Positions 54,172 to 63,873 of a stretch of DNA of 64,000 bases are shown in pieces. Made by a program: the position numbers and the translations under genes. This stretch comes from Novosphingobium sp. BW1. GTDB lineage: Bacteria; Pseudomonadota; Alphaproteobacteria; Sphingomonadales; Sphingomonadaceae. The notes beneath the pieces were generated by a model, which saw only the letters and a list, made by a program, of their open reading frames with translations, was not told where the DNA came from and made no database searches. Position 1 is the stretch's first letter. The number at the start of each line of letters is the position of its first letter. Where the stretch lies: positions 21,591 to 85,590 of the forward strand of contig NZ_VIRF01000091.1 in the NCBI RefSeq assembly GCF_008107685.1, written 5' to 3'.

Positions 54172-54869
54172 GTACCGAATTCGCCTTCGAATGCATTCAC
54201 TGGGACGGATGTAGGTTCGTCGACGCCAAAAAACTCCAGCCGCAACTCGATGCGTCGACTTGCATCGAGGGACGCCTTTGCGGAATTCGATGAATAGCCG
54301 CCGACAAGGAACAGTCTCCGGATCTCTTCGAGCTCGCGCCGATCCATCGGTCGTTCACCTCCCTGGGGTCTGGCCATCAACGCGCACAGCACACGCTGGC
54401 TGCGCTGTAGGCTGAGATTCAGGTTGTAGAGGTAACTTCCGCGGCGATCCGTGAAACCCTCGACCACGATCCGCTTGAGCCAGCGCTGCCCGCCCTTGTC
54501 GCGTGCGATGGCGAGAACCTCTGGGACGAACGACCTCAGGAGCCGTTCCTGTTCCGGACTGAGCGAGTTGCTCGCGGAATCGAACCGCGCACGATCGCCA
54601 AAGTCGATCACCTTGCGATTGCGATCAACGCGGATGCCTTGCTTCTTGGCTGCTTTATCAATGCGATTGAGAAGCTTGACGATCTCCGCCTGTCGCTCCG
54701 CCTCGAGCTGGTCGCGCTGTGTGATCGTCCGCGTCACCGCGAGAAGAGCCACGCTCATGACGAGGAGGAAGAGGACCATTAGGGCAGTCATCAAGTCGGC
54801 GAACGAGATCCAAAAAGGCTTCTCGCCCTCCTCGCGACCACGATGCCCCATTGAAACGCGCTGGAACAT
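54159..54869 (-). CDS. zorB: ZorB, MotB/OmpA-like peptidoglycan-binding motor subunit
   Basis: ZorB pairs with ZorA as a proton-driven inner-membrane motor whose periplasmic domain grips peptidoglycan. The 236-residue protein has one N-terminal membrane helix, ISFADLMTALMVLFLLVMSV, with the conserved Asp25 expected to carry protons as in MotB, then a linker coil, then an OmpA-like domain with VVEGFTDRRGSYLYNLNLSL and SRRIELRLEF. Length fits E. coli ZorB (about 246). It starts six bases after zorA ends and overlaps zorC. Confidence 0.93.
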   Translation of the reverse strand: MFQRVSMGHRGREEGEKPFWISFADLMTALMVLFLLVMSVALLAVTRTITQRDQLEAERQAEIVKLLNRIDKAAKKQGIRVDRNRKVIDFGDRARFDSASNSLSPEQERLLRSFVPEVLAIARDKGGQRWLKRIVVEGFTDRRGSYLYNLNLSLQRSQRVLCALMARPQGGERPMDRRELEEIRRLFLVGGYSSNSAKASLDASRRIELRLEFFGVDEPTSVPVNAFEGEFGTCAL

Positions 54870-54874
54870 TCAGA

Positions 54875-56857
54875 TCATGCCGCCTGGCGGCCACCGGAGG
54901 GGAGAGCGAACTCCAGTTCTTGGATCGCTTCCTTGAGAAGGCCGGTGGCTTGCGTGAGCTCGGAGTGAAACTGCCGGTTTGCCTCAACGACCGTGCTGCG
55001 CATGCCTTCGGAGAACTTCTCGTGTGATTCGCCGATGACCTCAGCAACCTCGTCGAGGAATTCATTCGCTTCAGCTTGGGCAGCGACCAGTTTCTGAGTG
55101 GCACCCTCGATGCGATTGAGCACATCCGCTGTCAGGCTTGCCTCACGAGACGCGTTCTCCACCGTGCCGCGCAAATCCTGGACCATAGCCGCCACGGCAT
55201 CGCGCGCTGAACGGTAGTCGGAAACCACGGAGTCGAGACTGCGAGCCGCACCAGTGACGCTGCCGGCCGCTTCCGAAAGACCTGTCGTGACGTTCGCGAT
55301 ACGATCGAATCCACTGACAACGTCGCGCCCGGAGCTCTCAAACTTGTTGGCGGCCGCAAGGAGTGTGTCCGCGCCCCCGTTGAGGCGAGCGAAGGCATCA
55401 CGGGTCGCGCTCTGAACGCCTGCCGTCATCTCCTGGATCGCCACGACAAGACCGTCAACATTGCTCGAGATTTCTCCCACCGCTTCCCGCATCTGCCCGA
55501 CATGACCTGCTGCGGCCTCTGCCCGCCGACCATCTTCCTCCGCCTGCAGCCTCGATCTGTCGGCAGCCTGTCGTTCCAACGCAGAGATGGTCTGAGCCAT
55601 TGTGTCACCGAGGGTGGTGAGCATATCCTGGACACGGTTCTGGGTCGCCTCCTGCATCTCTCCGGTCGAAGACTTGATCTCGTCGATGACGGTCCGAAGC
55701 TCGTCAGACATCGCAGCCTGCTTGGCCTCGACTGCCTGGACGACCTCGATAAGCTTAGCGGACATGGTATCGGAAGCCCGTGTGCCTGCTGCCTCGACGG
55801 TGGACGTCAGATCCTGCAGTTTAGAAACAGCTGTCTGCATCGCATCGATTGTGCGCTGTTGCATGTCCCCGATACCGGAGAGTTGGCTTCCAAACATGTT
55901 CTCCAATCGGTCGCTGAAGCTCGCCAGTACGTCGGTCAGCAGCTTGGTAACGGCCGACGATTGATCCTGGCTGACCTGGCCTACCGCGCCAGCGATTTGG
56001 TCAAGTGGCGCTTTCAGCGCCTCGGTAAGAGCCCCGGCTATCGTCGTGCCAAGTTCATTTGACCTCTGCACTGTTGCAGCGATCTGCCGAACGGCCAGAT
56101 CGGTCAGGATCTCCTTCAGGTCGGATACTAGGGCATCCTTTAGGATACGGGTCTGGCTTGCCGATTCCTCCGACGAGTTTACGAGCCGGGCGAGATACTC
56201 CTCGCCAGCGCCAGCCTCGTAGGTCGCGTCGATTTCATGCGCGAGCTGAGTCACTTTGCGGTAGAGGCTATTGAGCCGAAATTTCTCGAGCCCAGTGGTC
56301 AGCATTGCAAGCACGATCGCGAACGCGGACACGACGAAGGCCTCGCTGACGCCATGGAGCAACGCGGTCAGGCTGTTCCGAACGACGCCGGAGTCATCTG
56401 AAATTTGGAATGAACTAAGCCCGGTGAGCAGGCCCGTAAATGTGCCGATGATTCCGACACCGGTGAAGATGCCCGGCAGGTGCTTGAAGAATTCCGCGTG
56501 GACCCGGTTGTCGACAACCGCATGAGGAGAGAAGAACATCTCCGCCGGCACGGTAGAGCGGATCGCCTTTTCGACCATTTCCCCAGACTGGGTGTCGATA
56601 TCCTTCTGGACATGGAGCGTCTCTTGGTATTCGTTCCATATGGCGGCGATCGCGGGATCAGGGTCGAAGCACTTTGAAAGGTCGTGTGAACCGCGCTCCC
56701 GCGTCGCCTCGACGGTCTCAATGATTTGCTTCAGGCTTGTATCAAGCCGCTTCGCCGGAACGAAGAAGTAGCGGACGAAGGCAAACCCGAGGCTCAGAAG
56801 AATCAAGAAAACAAACACCGGTATCACCGGAATTCCGAAAAACTCCATCTCGTCCAT
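54875..56857 (-). CDS. zorA: ZorA, MotA/ExbB-like motor subunit with long tail
   Basis: ZorA forms the membrane pentamer of the Zorya motor and has a long cytoplasmic tail that signals phage attack. The 660-residue product has a first membrane helix (VIPVFVFLILLSLGFAFVRY), then two more near residues 130-200 (FTGVGIIGTFTGLLTGL and AFVVSAFAIVLAMLTTGL), which give the MotA-like core. The remaining 430 residues are coiled-coil-rich with many Ala/Ser/Gln/Thr heptads. ATG 56857 with AGGGGG just upstream is preferred; the frame extends to 56932 and another ATG is at 56848. It is the first gene of the operon and diverges from sngA. Confidence 0.92.
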   Translation of the reverse strand: MDEMEFFGIPVIPVFVFLILLSLGFAFVRYFFVPAKRLDTSLKQIIETVEATRERGSHDLSKCFDPDPAIAAIWNEYQETLHVQKDIDTQSGEMVEKAIRSTVPAEMFFSPHAVVDNRVHAEFFKHLPGIFTGVGIIGTFTGLLTGLSSFQISDDSGVVRNSLTALLHGVSEAFVVSAFAIVLAMLTTGLEKFRLNSLYRKVTQLAHEIDATYEAGAGEEYLARLVNSSEESASQTRILKDALVSDLKEILTDLAVRQIAATVQRSNELGTTIAGALTEALKAPLDQIAGAVGQVSQDQSSAVTKLLTDVLASFSDRLENMFGSQLSGIGDMQQRTIDAMQTAVSKLQDLTSTVEAAGTRASDTMSAKLIEVVQAVEAKQAAMSDELRTVIDEIKSSTGEMQEATQNRVQDMLTTLGDTMAQTISALERQAADRSRLQAEEDGRRAEAAAGHVGQMREAVGEISSNVDGLVVAIQEMTAGVQSATRDAFARLNGGADTLLAAANKFESSGRDVVSGFDRIANVTTGLSEAAGSVTGAARSLDSVVSDYRSARDAVAAMVQDLRGTVENASREASLTADVLNRIEGATQKLVAAQAEANEFLDEVAEVIGESHEKFSEGMRSTVVEANRQFHSELTQATGLLKEAIQELEFALPSGGRQAA

Positions 56858-57063
56858 TTCCCCCTGCCGTCGAGCTGCTACCGAGAATCCCATGTAGGGA
56901 CGGATCGACGTACCATGTTGCGATATTACCACGTATTATTCTACGACTATTATTTTACGGCTAACGCCATCCGATTCAAATTTGCCTGCCAATTTTGGGA
57001 CGACGTAAGCCTCTGGCATTCTGGATGTCGTTGGGACACTATCGCCAAGACGGGGGAAATGTG
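56858..57063. promoter_or_regulatory. Shared divergent promoter region of Zorya and Shango
   Basis: About 200 bases lie between the zorA and sngA starts. The middle (about 56925-56985) is clearly richer in A and T than its flanks, as expected of promoters, but I could not assign -35/-10 boxes with confidence. No other regulator gene lies in the pair. Confidence 0.55.
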
Positions 57064-59433
57064 ATGGCCCAGACAGAAGGTTGGCTCGCTAGAGTCGCTC
57101 GCCGCTTCGGCGAGATGATGTCTGGCAACTCGCCCACGCACTCCGATTCACAGCCAACCGTAACGACGCCCGTGACGACGGCTTCAGCGCTGCCGGCCCA
57201 ATCCGACCGAGATCTTGCAGCACTGGGCATCAGGTTGAGCACCAACGGCCGCTACCTCTGTGGCGGATACTCATTCTCGAATCTCCAGCAGGCATCCGAA
57301 TATGCGGCAAGGATAGCCAAACCGATCGCTGCCGCGCCAAAGCCTATTACTTCTGCACCCGCTCGTGCTATTTCGATGGGGCCGCGCGCACCAGCCTGCT
57401 GGTTAGCCACGGCGACGACGCTCCAAATCGGTTCCAGATCCGCGAAACTTGACATGGTCTACTATGGTACTCCTGCCCGGTACGACCCCAAGCATGACAA
57501 GAGCAGAATCGATCCCTTGCTGCCGATCAACCCTGAAGGCGATCCAACGGGGGCCACCCTCACCTATTGGCAAAGTTACGATGGCCTCGAACCCCGTGCC
57601 CGCTGGACTTATCTGGAATGGCTGGAGGGCGGCAGGACGAACCCCGACATCCCGATCGGATATGTGTTCGTGTTCTTCTACGGCCTTGAGCAGCGGCTGC
57701 TGGTCGATGACGCCAAGGACGAGGCATCGACAATCTTTGCGGAGATCCGGCGCCTCCTTGAGATCTATGGTGAAAACTACTCGTTCGCATCCTACGCTTC
57801 CCGGCTCTTGGCGCTAGCCTGCCTCTATGATGAGGATAGGGACGAGCCAATTGCTTCCGCACCGTCTCGGAACTACGAGATGGAACTCCCCCTCAATGTC
57901 AGAGTACGGCTTGGTCGGCGCATCGAGGAAGGCCAGCCGTTCAACGCCGATGACTGTATCCTCTGGGTGCTATCGCTACCGGACGTCTACCTTCGGACGC
58001 CGGGCCAACGATGCTTTGATGAACTGCTCGAACTTTGGCGCGTTCGTTTCGCAGCCCGCAATCCGGAAGGCCTGCGAGTCCGTCGGCCCAAGTCAAAGAT
58101 CCGCTCCCAGTATCAGGCTGCGAGCAACACGTTCTTCCGATCGATCGAAATGGAACTTCCTGACATCTCTGGGACACGGGCACCGCTCAATGGCCTCCGC
58201 ACTATTCTTGACGGCTGCATCGAAGATCTCTCAGCCTACAGCCGTCTGCTGGGGCGCGACCCTGACGCTCGTGGCAGATTGCGTGGCGACCTCCTGCTCC
58301 CACTGGAGCTACACCCCGGACGATCCTCGTTCGCAGCCTGCCGCAGTGTTCTCGATAAAGCGGTAGCTGGCGGCTTTGTAATGGCCAGCGATGTGGCACA
58401 GGCCCTGGATTTCGAGATCGAGCCAGGTACGGAAAAACTTCCTGCCAACTTGGTCAGGCAAATGGGCGTGGCGCTCGACGCCTTGGATTTGGGTTTCGAG
58501 CCTGATCGCCGTTACGGTCCAGCAGCTACCCTCCGCGCCGATGCTCGCATCGCCCTATTCGACGCGAGCCTCGGTGGCCCTGTGGATTCAGACCGCTCGG
58601 CCTACGCTGCTGCGCGCGTAATGGTCGAGGTTGCGACATTGGCTGCCGTTTCGGATGGCACTGTCGTATCTTCCGAGATGGATGCCATCGAGCGCCGCCT
58701 GCGCGCGACGTCCGATCTCAAGGAGGAGGAGGTGGTCCGACTGCTAGCATGCGCAAAAGCACTTGCGGCAGATCCGCCGAAGGTGCGCGCAGCCCTCAAG
58801 AAGTTGGCGGATGTCGCACCTGAGAGCAGGGCTGCCCTAGCAGCGTCAGCTGTCGAAGCTGTGCTCGCGGACGGCCGGGTCATTCCCGACGAGGTACGGT
58901 TTCTCGAGGAGCTCCACGTAGCGCTTGGGTTACCCGCAAGCGCACTCTACTCCGCCCTACATCGTAGCGGCGAGGATGTCGGACCAGTAGAGGTGCTGCC
59001 CGCCACAGCTGAGCATCTGGTGCCCCTGCCAATTGAGCCCACCCCATCGGGAGTGGCCATCGACGGTGCCAGGCTCGAGAGGATCCGGGGCGAGACTAGA
59101 CAGGTGTCTGCGATGCTCGCTGCGATTTTCGTCGAGGAGCAACCGGATTACACCCCTGCACCTCCGCCCAAGGCGAACCCGACCACATCGGCGTTCGCGG
59201 GCCTCGACGGGCCACATTCCGACCTGCTGCTGCGCCTCCTCTCCGATCCGATGCCACGGTCCGAGTTCGACGCCGCCGCTGCAGAACTTCGCCTTATGCC
59301 GGACGGTGCCATCGAAACGCTTAACGAGTGGGGCTTTGACACTCTTGGAGAGCCCATCGTTGAGGATGACGACAACGTGCGCATTTCACCAGATGTGATT
59401 GACCAACTTGAACCAATAGGAGTTGCCGCTTGA
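57064..59433 (+). CDS. sngA: SngA, TerB-domain protein of Shango
   Basis: SngA is the TerB-containing component of the three-gene Shango antiphage system. The 789-residue product has a TerB_N-type region (about 110-230), with IDPLLPINPEGDP, RWTYLEWLEGGRTNPDIPIG and YVFVFFYGLEQRLLVDDAK; a TerB-like domain (about 518-640) with two acidic turns, AAVSDGTVVSSEM and VLADGRVIPDEVRFLEEL; and a TerB_C-like end with LSDPMPRSEFDAAAAELRLM. GTG/ATG at 57061/57064 follows GGGGGAA; the frame extends back to 56995 without a good site. It overlaps sngB by 4 bases. Confidence 0.9.
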   Translation: MAQTEGWLARVARRFGEMMSGNSPTHSDSQPTVTTPVTTASALPAQSDRDLAALGIRLSTNGRYLCGGYSFSNLQQASEYAARIAKPIAAAPKPITSAPARAISMGPRAPACWLATATTLQIGSRSAKLDMVYYGTPARYDPKHDKSRIDPLLPINPEGDPTGATLTYWQSYDGLEPRARWTYLEWLEGGRTNPDIPIGYVFVFFYGLEQRLLVDDAKDEASTIFAEIRRLLEIYGENYSFASYASRLLALACLYDEDRDEPIASAPSRNYEMELPLNVRVRLGRRIEEGQPFNADDCILWVLSLPDVYLRTPGQRCFDELLELWRVRFAARNPEGLRVRRPKSKIRSQYQAASNTFFRSIEMELPDISGTRAPLNGLRTILDGCIEDLSAYSRLLGRDPDARGRLRGDLLLPLELHPGRSSFAACRSVLDKAVAGGFVMASDVAQALDFEIEPGTEKLPANLVRQMGVALDALDLGFEPDRRYGPAATLRADARIALFDASLGGPVDSDRSAYAAARVMVEVATLAAVSDGTVVSSEMDAIERRLRATSDLKEEEVVRLLACAKALAADPPKVRAALKKLADVAPESRAALAASAVEAVLADGRVIPDEVRFLEELHVALGLPASALYSALHRSGEDVGPVEVLPATAEHLVPLPIEPTPSGVAIDGARLERIRGETRQVSAMLAAIFVEEQPDYTPAPPPKANPTTSAFAGLDGPHSDLLLRLLSDPMPRSEFDAAAAELRLMPDGAIETLNEWGFDTLGEPIVEDDDNVRISPDVIDQLEPIGVAA

Positions 59434-60713
59434 CCTCAATTCGACGCAAGGACCGGGATCTTATCATTCAGGCCCTTTCCGCCGGCGTCGTTCCGCGGGT
59501 TGGCCTGCAGCACATACAGGTGGGACGTTCGCAGGAGGTCGGCGCGCTGGTCCGCGACATCGACCGCATCGCCGATGCGGGCTCGGCCATTCGCTTCGTA
59601 ATTGGGGAGTATGGTGCGGGAAAGACCTTCTTCCTGAACCTCGTTCGGCTTATCGCCCTAGAGAGGAAGTGCGTGACGATTCACGCCGATCTTGCTCCAG
59701 ATCGCAGGCTTCATGCGACGGCTGGGCAGGCACGCGGCCTCTACGCGGAGGCGGTGCGGAACATGGCAACGCGCACAAAGCCAGAGGGCGGTGCCCTCCC
59801 GAGCATCGTCGAACGCTTTGTCACGGAATGCGTCAGGGAGGCAGAGGATGCTGGATCCCCCGTTGAACGCGTCATCGACCGACGGCTTGCCCCGCTACTG
59901 GATATGCTTGGTGGCCATGACTTTTCAACGGTCCTCAAGACTTACTGGCGAGCCCACGAGGATGGCGACGATGGCCTCAAGGCTGCGGCGCTGCGCTGGC
60001 TTAGAGCTGAATATCCTACCAAGACGGAGGCGCGTCAGGCTCTTTCCGTCCGCAGCATTATTGACGATGCGGACATCTACGACACCTTCAAGCTACTCTC
60101 TGCCTTTGTGCGGATTGCTGGTTACGCAGGCCTCCTAGTCGTCTTCGACGAGATGGTGAACCTCTACAAGCTCCAGAGCTCCCAAGCCCGCAATCAGAAC
60201 TACGAACAGCTTTTGAGGATGCTCAACGATGTCCTTCAGGGAAATGTCGAGGGACTCGGCTTCGTGTTTGGCGGGACGCCTGAATTCCTGCTCGACAGCC
60301 GGCGGGGTCTCTACAGTTACAAGGCCCTCCAGTCCCGCCTTGAAGAGAACAGCTTCGCAATAGAGGGACGGATCGACCTCAGCGGACCGGTGATCAGGCT
60401 CCAGAACCTTTCGCCCGAGGACCTGCTGGTACTGCTTGGGAACATCAGATCGGTCTTCGCACTGGGCGACGCCTCGGCTTTCCTCGTCCCGGACGAGGCG
60501 AAGACCGCGTTCATGGAGCACTGCAACAGGCGGATCGGCGAAGCCTACTTCCGAACGCCCCGTAACACGATCAAGGCCTTCGTCCAGCTCCTGTCCGTTC
60601 TCGAGCAGAACCCCGGAACGGAGTGGCACGAGCTCATAGGAGCGGTCTCGCCAGACATGGAAGAGCCGGAAGAACCAGATGCGGACGACGAGCTTGTCGA
60701 TCTCCGCATCTGA
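59430..60713 (+). CDS. sngB: SngB, AAA-type ATPase of Shango
   Basis: SngB is the ATPase of Shango. The 427-residue protein has GEYGAGKT at 59-66, LLVVFDEMVNLYKLQSS (Walker B with the E expected of AAA+ enzymes), and FGGTPEFLLDSRRGLYSYKA, then a C-terminal helical lid with FRTPRNTIKAFVQLL. It resembles the BREX-type ATP-binding protein family (DUF2791), to which SngB is related. It overlaps sngA by 4 bases and sngC by 35 bases. There are no other BREX genes, so BREX is excluded. Confidence 0.9.
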   Translation: MTSIRRKDRDLIIQALSAGVVPRVGLQHIQVGRSQEVGALVRDIDRIADAGSAIRFVIGEYGAGKTFFLNLVRLIALERKCVTIHADLAPDRRLHATAGQARGLYAEAVRNMATRTKPEGGALPSIVERFVTECVREAEDAGSPVERVIDRRLAPLLDMLGGHDFSTVLKTYWRAHEDGDDGLKAAALRWLRAEYPTKTEARQALSVRSIIDDADIYDTFKLLSAFVRIAGYAGLLVVFDEMVNLYKLQSSQARNQNYEQLLRMLNDVLQGNVEGLGFVFGGTPEFLLDSRRGLYSYKALQSRLEENSFAIEGRIDLSGPVIRLQNLSPEDLLVLLGNIRSVFALGDASAFLVPDEAKTAFMEHCNRRIGEAYFRTPRNTIKAFVQLLSVLEQNPGTEWHELIGAVSPDMEEPEEPDADDELVDLRI

Positions 60714-62910
60714 GACATCGTCCTACGACCGCCTCCATCCCGAAATCCGCCGTTGGGTACGCGATGAGGGATGGACCGGTCTGCGCGAAATCCAGGACAT
60801 GGCCATCCGCTGCATCCTGGGATCAAGTTCCGACGTAATCATCATGGCCGGCACGGCTTCGGGCAAGACTGAGGCCGCCTTCCTCCCGCTTCTCACCCAA
60901 GCAGCAAATCTGTCTGGTGGTGGCCTACGCCTACTTTACATCAGCCCGCTCAAGGCGCTGATCAACGACCAGTTCCGGCGCCTTGAGCCCTTGTGTGACC
61001 GCTTGGACATGCCAATCACCCGCTGGCATGGCGATGCACCGCAAGGGGCGAAGGCTCGGCTCCTTCGAAACCCGGCAGGTCTGGCATTGATTACGCCAGA
61101 GTCCATCGAGGCCCTGCTGCTGCGGCGACCTGCTGAAGCCACGAAGCTTTTCCTTGGGGTTCAAGGGATCATTGTAGACGAGCTCCACGCCTTCCTCCAG
61201 GGACCTCGGGGTCTGCACCTTGCATCGCTCCTACGCCGGGTAGACAGGATCACTGGCGCGCGACCACGGCGGGTGGGCCTTTCCGCCACGTTGGGTGACG
61301 CGGACGCCGCCTGTCGTTGGATGGATGCAGTAAGCCCTGAGACCGTCGCGGTGCTACGCGCACCGCAGAGCGGCCCAGGCGTTAGGCTGCAGATCCGCGG
61401 CTACGAAGAACCGCCTGAGGGCTCTGGCGTGGACGATATCGCAGATGACGGGGCGAACGATGCGCTCAGCCGCATAGCCAATCATATCTTCGCAAACCTT
61501 CGCGGATCAAACAATCTCGTATTCGCCGCATCCCGCCGGACCGTCGAGGCACTTGCAGACCGCCTTCGCGAGAGGTCGGAAAAGGAAAGAGTGCCAGAGG
61601 AATTCTTTCCCCATCACGGCAGCCTATCCAAGGAACTGCGCGAAACACTGGAAACACGCCTCAAGGCAGGTGACCAGCCAACGACAGCAGTCGCGACGAC
61701 GACGCTGGAGCTCGGCATCGATCTCGGTAGCGTGCAGTCCGTAGCTCAGGTCGGAGCGCCTAGGTCCCTCGCCGGCCTGAAGCAGCGCCTGGGTCGAAGT
61801 GGCCGTCGCGGCAGTCCCGCAGTACTTCGGATCTACGTCCGCGAGCGCCATCTTGATCCGGATTCCGATCCCCTAGACAAGCTTCGCCTCGAAACTGTCC
61901 GCGCGGTTGCCTGTGTGCGCCTCCTTCAGCAAAACTGGGTGGAGCCATCCACCGAAGACTCCTCGCTCGCCACAGTAGCGCTTCACCAGACGCTCTCGCT
62001 GATCGCATCCGGAGGAGGCGTTCGGCCCGCCGCTGCACACAAGCTTCTCTTTGGGCGGGACAGCTATCTCGCCTTCGCTCCTTCCTACTATGCTGACCTT
62101 CTGCGTGGTGCGGGACGACAGGACGTCGGCCTGCTCGAGCAATCCCCGGACGGCATCCTCATGCTCGGCCAGGAGGGAGAGAGGCTTGTTCAGGGTCGGG
62201 ACTTCTACGCTGTATTCAGTACCGACGAGGAATGGCGGCTCGTTTCGGCGGGACGGACTCTGGGAACGGTACCGCTCACCAATGTCCTTGGCATCGGATC
62301 ATTGGTCGGCTTCGCCGGTCGCCGGTGGCGGGTTGAAGCCGTAGACGATCGGGCGAAGGTGCTGGAGGTAGTGCCCCATCGATCCGGCAAGCTTCCGCGC
62401 TTTGATCGGCCAGCAAACGAACAGTTGCATGATCGGCTCACCGCAACAATGCGAGAGGTGCTATCCGACAGCGAGATCCCTGCCTACCTGGATGCAACCA
62501 GTCGCGATTTTCTGGAACAAGGGCGAACCGCCTATCGCAACTTGGCTCTCGACCGAACCGCATTGATCCCGGCTGCCAGAGACACGCATGTCGTCAGCTG
62601 GCGCGGAACGGCGCTCAACTCGGTACTCTCGATTGTCCTCATGAGCGCGGGCCTGGAGGTCGAGGTCCACGACTTAGGCGTTACCGCCATAGATACGACT
62701 CCCGAGGAATTGACGGCCGTTCTCCAGCAGGCAGGGGACTGCCCGTCAATGGACGATCTTTCGGAATTTGTCCTTAGTCTGAGAACTGCAAAGCTTGACG
62801 ATTTTGTGGACGAGATTTTGCTCCGTCGCCTTTGGGCTGTCCGCAATGCAAAACACCAAGGTGCTGTAACCTCGATACTAAACGAATTGCGGAGGTCGGT
62901 CACATTCTGA
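60679..62910 (+). CDS. sngC: SngC, DEAD/DEAH (Lhr-like) helicase of Shango
   Basis: SngC is the DNA or RNA helicase that carries the effector activity of Shango. The 743-residue protein has IIMAGTASGKTEAAFLPLL with Walker A at 57-64, LALITPESIEALLLR, IIVDELHAFL (DELH box), VGLSATLGDADAACRWMDA, then FAASRRTVEALADRL, TTLELGIDLGSV and LKQRLGRSGRRGSPAV of the second RecA lobe. The C-terminal 330 residues resemble Lhr-type accessory domains. ATG 60679 overlaps sngB by 35 bases and has GGAAGA upstream; no better start was seen. A convergent remnant gene follows. Confidence 0.92.
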   Translation: MRTTSLSISASETSSYDRLHPEIRRWVRDEGWTGLREIQDMAIRCILGSSSDVIIMAGTASGKTEAAFLPLLTQAANLSGGGLRLLYISPLKALINDQFRRLEPLCDRLDMPITRWHGDAPQGAKARLLRNPAGLALITPESIEALLLRRPAEATKLFLGVQGIIVDELHAFLQGPRGLHLASLLRRVDRITGARPRRVGLSATLGDADAACRWMDAVSPETVAVLRAPQSGPGVRLQIRGYEEPPEGSGVDDIADDGANDALSRIANHIFANLRGSNNLVFAASRRTVEALADRLRERSEKERVPEEFFPHHGSLSKELRETLETRLKAGDQPTTAVATTTLELGIDLGSVQSVAQVGAPRSLAGLKQRLGRSGRRGSPAVLRIYVRERHLDPDSDPLDKLRLETVRAVACVRLLQQNWVEPSTEDSSLATVALHQTLSLIASGGGVRPAAAHKLLFGRDSYLAFAPSYYADLLRGAGRQDVGLLEQSPDGILMLGQEGERLVQGRDFYAVFSTDEEWRLVSAGRTLGTVPLTNVLGIGSLVGFAGRRWRVEAVDDRAKVLEVVPHRSGKLPRFDRPANEQLHDRLTATMREVLSDSEIPAYLDATSRDFLEQGRTAYRNLALDRTALIPAARDTHVVSWRGTALNSVLSIVLMSAGLEVEVHDLGVTAIDTTPEELTAVLQQAGDCPSMDDLSEFVLSLRTAKLDDFVDEILLRRLWAVRNAKHQGAVTSILNELRRSVTF

Positions 62911-63110
62911 CAGGATTATCGATCGACAACTGATCGCCAACTGCACTCGAAAGTGGTGTGAACGCGAGGCCGACTGCCATACCCGACAGGGGCCGTGCAA
63001 GGTGGTTTGAGTGGCAGTTTTCTTTGAATGGCGCTCCGAAGCGGAAAGCCGCAAATTGCTCCTGCTCTGTCGACGGCTGCCACCTCGATGCATTACCCCG
63101 GGGCGTCGAC

Positions 63111-63139
63111 AACGAGGTTCCTTTCCGAGGTTCCTCGTT
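63111..63139. terminator. Possible terminator hairpin after Shango
   Basis: AACGAGG at 63111-63117 and CCTCGTT at 63133-63139 pair, and TTTG follows on the + strand. It lies beyond the sngC stop and just past the stop of the convergent remnant gene, so it could serve either side. Confidence 0.35.
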
Positions 63140-63145
63140 TTGCCT

Positions 63146-63873
63146 TTAGTGACAGAGGCTCTTCAGCCGCTCAAGGTGCTTAGAATCGACTTTCTCGATC
63201 GCGTCGAAGAGCGCGACCGCCGCTCCCCTCGTTTCCTCCAGCGTCATAGTCGAGAAGGATAGCAAGTCGTCAATGTTGTCAGAGTGGGATTCGACCTGGG
63301 CGAGCCGCTCGAGAGCGGCCAGTTGTTCCCGGTCCAGCTCGGGGTAGTCGGCGCACAGCTTGTCGAGCTGTCCGGGCAGCCCACCGCCGCCTGGACACTT
63401 GAAAGCTAGGAACACGTCGAGCACCCGTCGGATCACGTTGGGAATCATGTAACCATGGTCGTCGTAAGCGTCGGGCTGCTCCACAAACCTGAGCACATGG
63501 CTGAAGAGGAAGTGGTATTCGGAATCGTACTCGCGGAGCAGCTTCGACATCTCGATGATCGTCGAGGACCGACGGGCTTGCCCTTCCGGGATCGTCACGT
63601 CGATGAAGAGGAACGTCGCCGTCGGGTCTTTGCCAGCCGGAGGACGAGCCCGGCCTTTCCAAGCCTTCCTGAACTCGTTCATGCACTGCAGGTTGTGGGT
63701 GAGGATGAATACCTGAGCGGCTTTTTCGAGGCGGGTCCTCACGAGGGAGCACGCGAAATTCAACGCCTTCGTGTCCAGGCTCGATACTGGATCGTCGACG
63801 ACCACGATGACGTCCTTCAGCTTCCGGTTGTCTGCCTCGATGGACGATAGAAAGTAGGATATCGCGATCGCGG
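63146..63873 (-). pseudogene. C-terminal remnant of an AAA_13-type ATPase, cut by an IS21-like end
   Basis: The frame reads from the proposed IS end at 63873: TAIAISYFLSSIEADNRKL, then VVVDDPVSSLDTKALNFACS (Walker B and D-loop), then VFILTHNLQCMNEFRKAW, and later a helical C-terminal region with VIRRVLDVFLAF and ESHSDNIDDLL. These match the last third of AAA_13 proteins; the expected ABC signature just before TAIAISYFL is missing, as are Walker A and the arms. The reading frame runs on into the IS end, but those codons are not native. An annotator starting at 63805 would call a short intact protein, which is misleading. It is related to, but not a copy of, the RloC-like gene at 25072-27420. 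Confidence 0.8.

Noticed and set aside
59430..62910. BREX system (SngB resembles BREX ATP-binding proteins)
   Set aside because: No methylase (PglX), phosphatase (PglZ) or other BREX genes are present; TerB, ATPase and helicase in this order fit Shango.
63146..63805. Intact 219-residue ATPase starting at 63805
   Set aside because: It begins at the Walker B strand; the frame continues to the IS end at 63873 and lacks all upstream ATPase motifs, so it is a truncated remnant.
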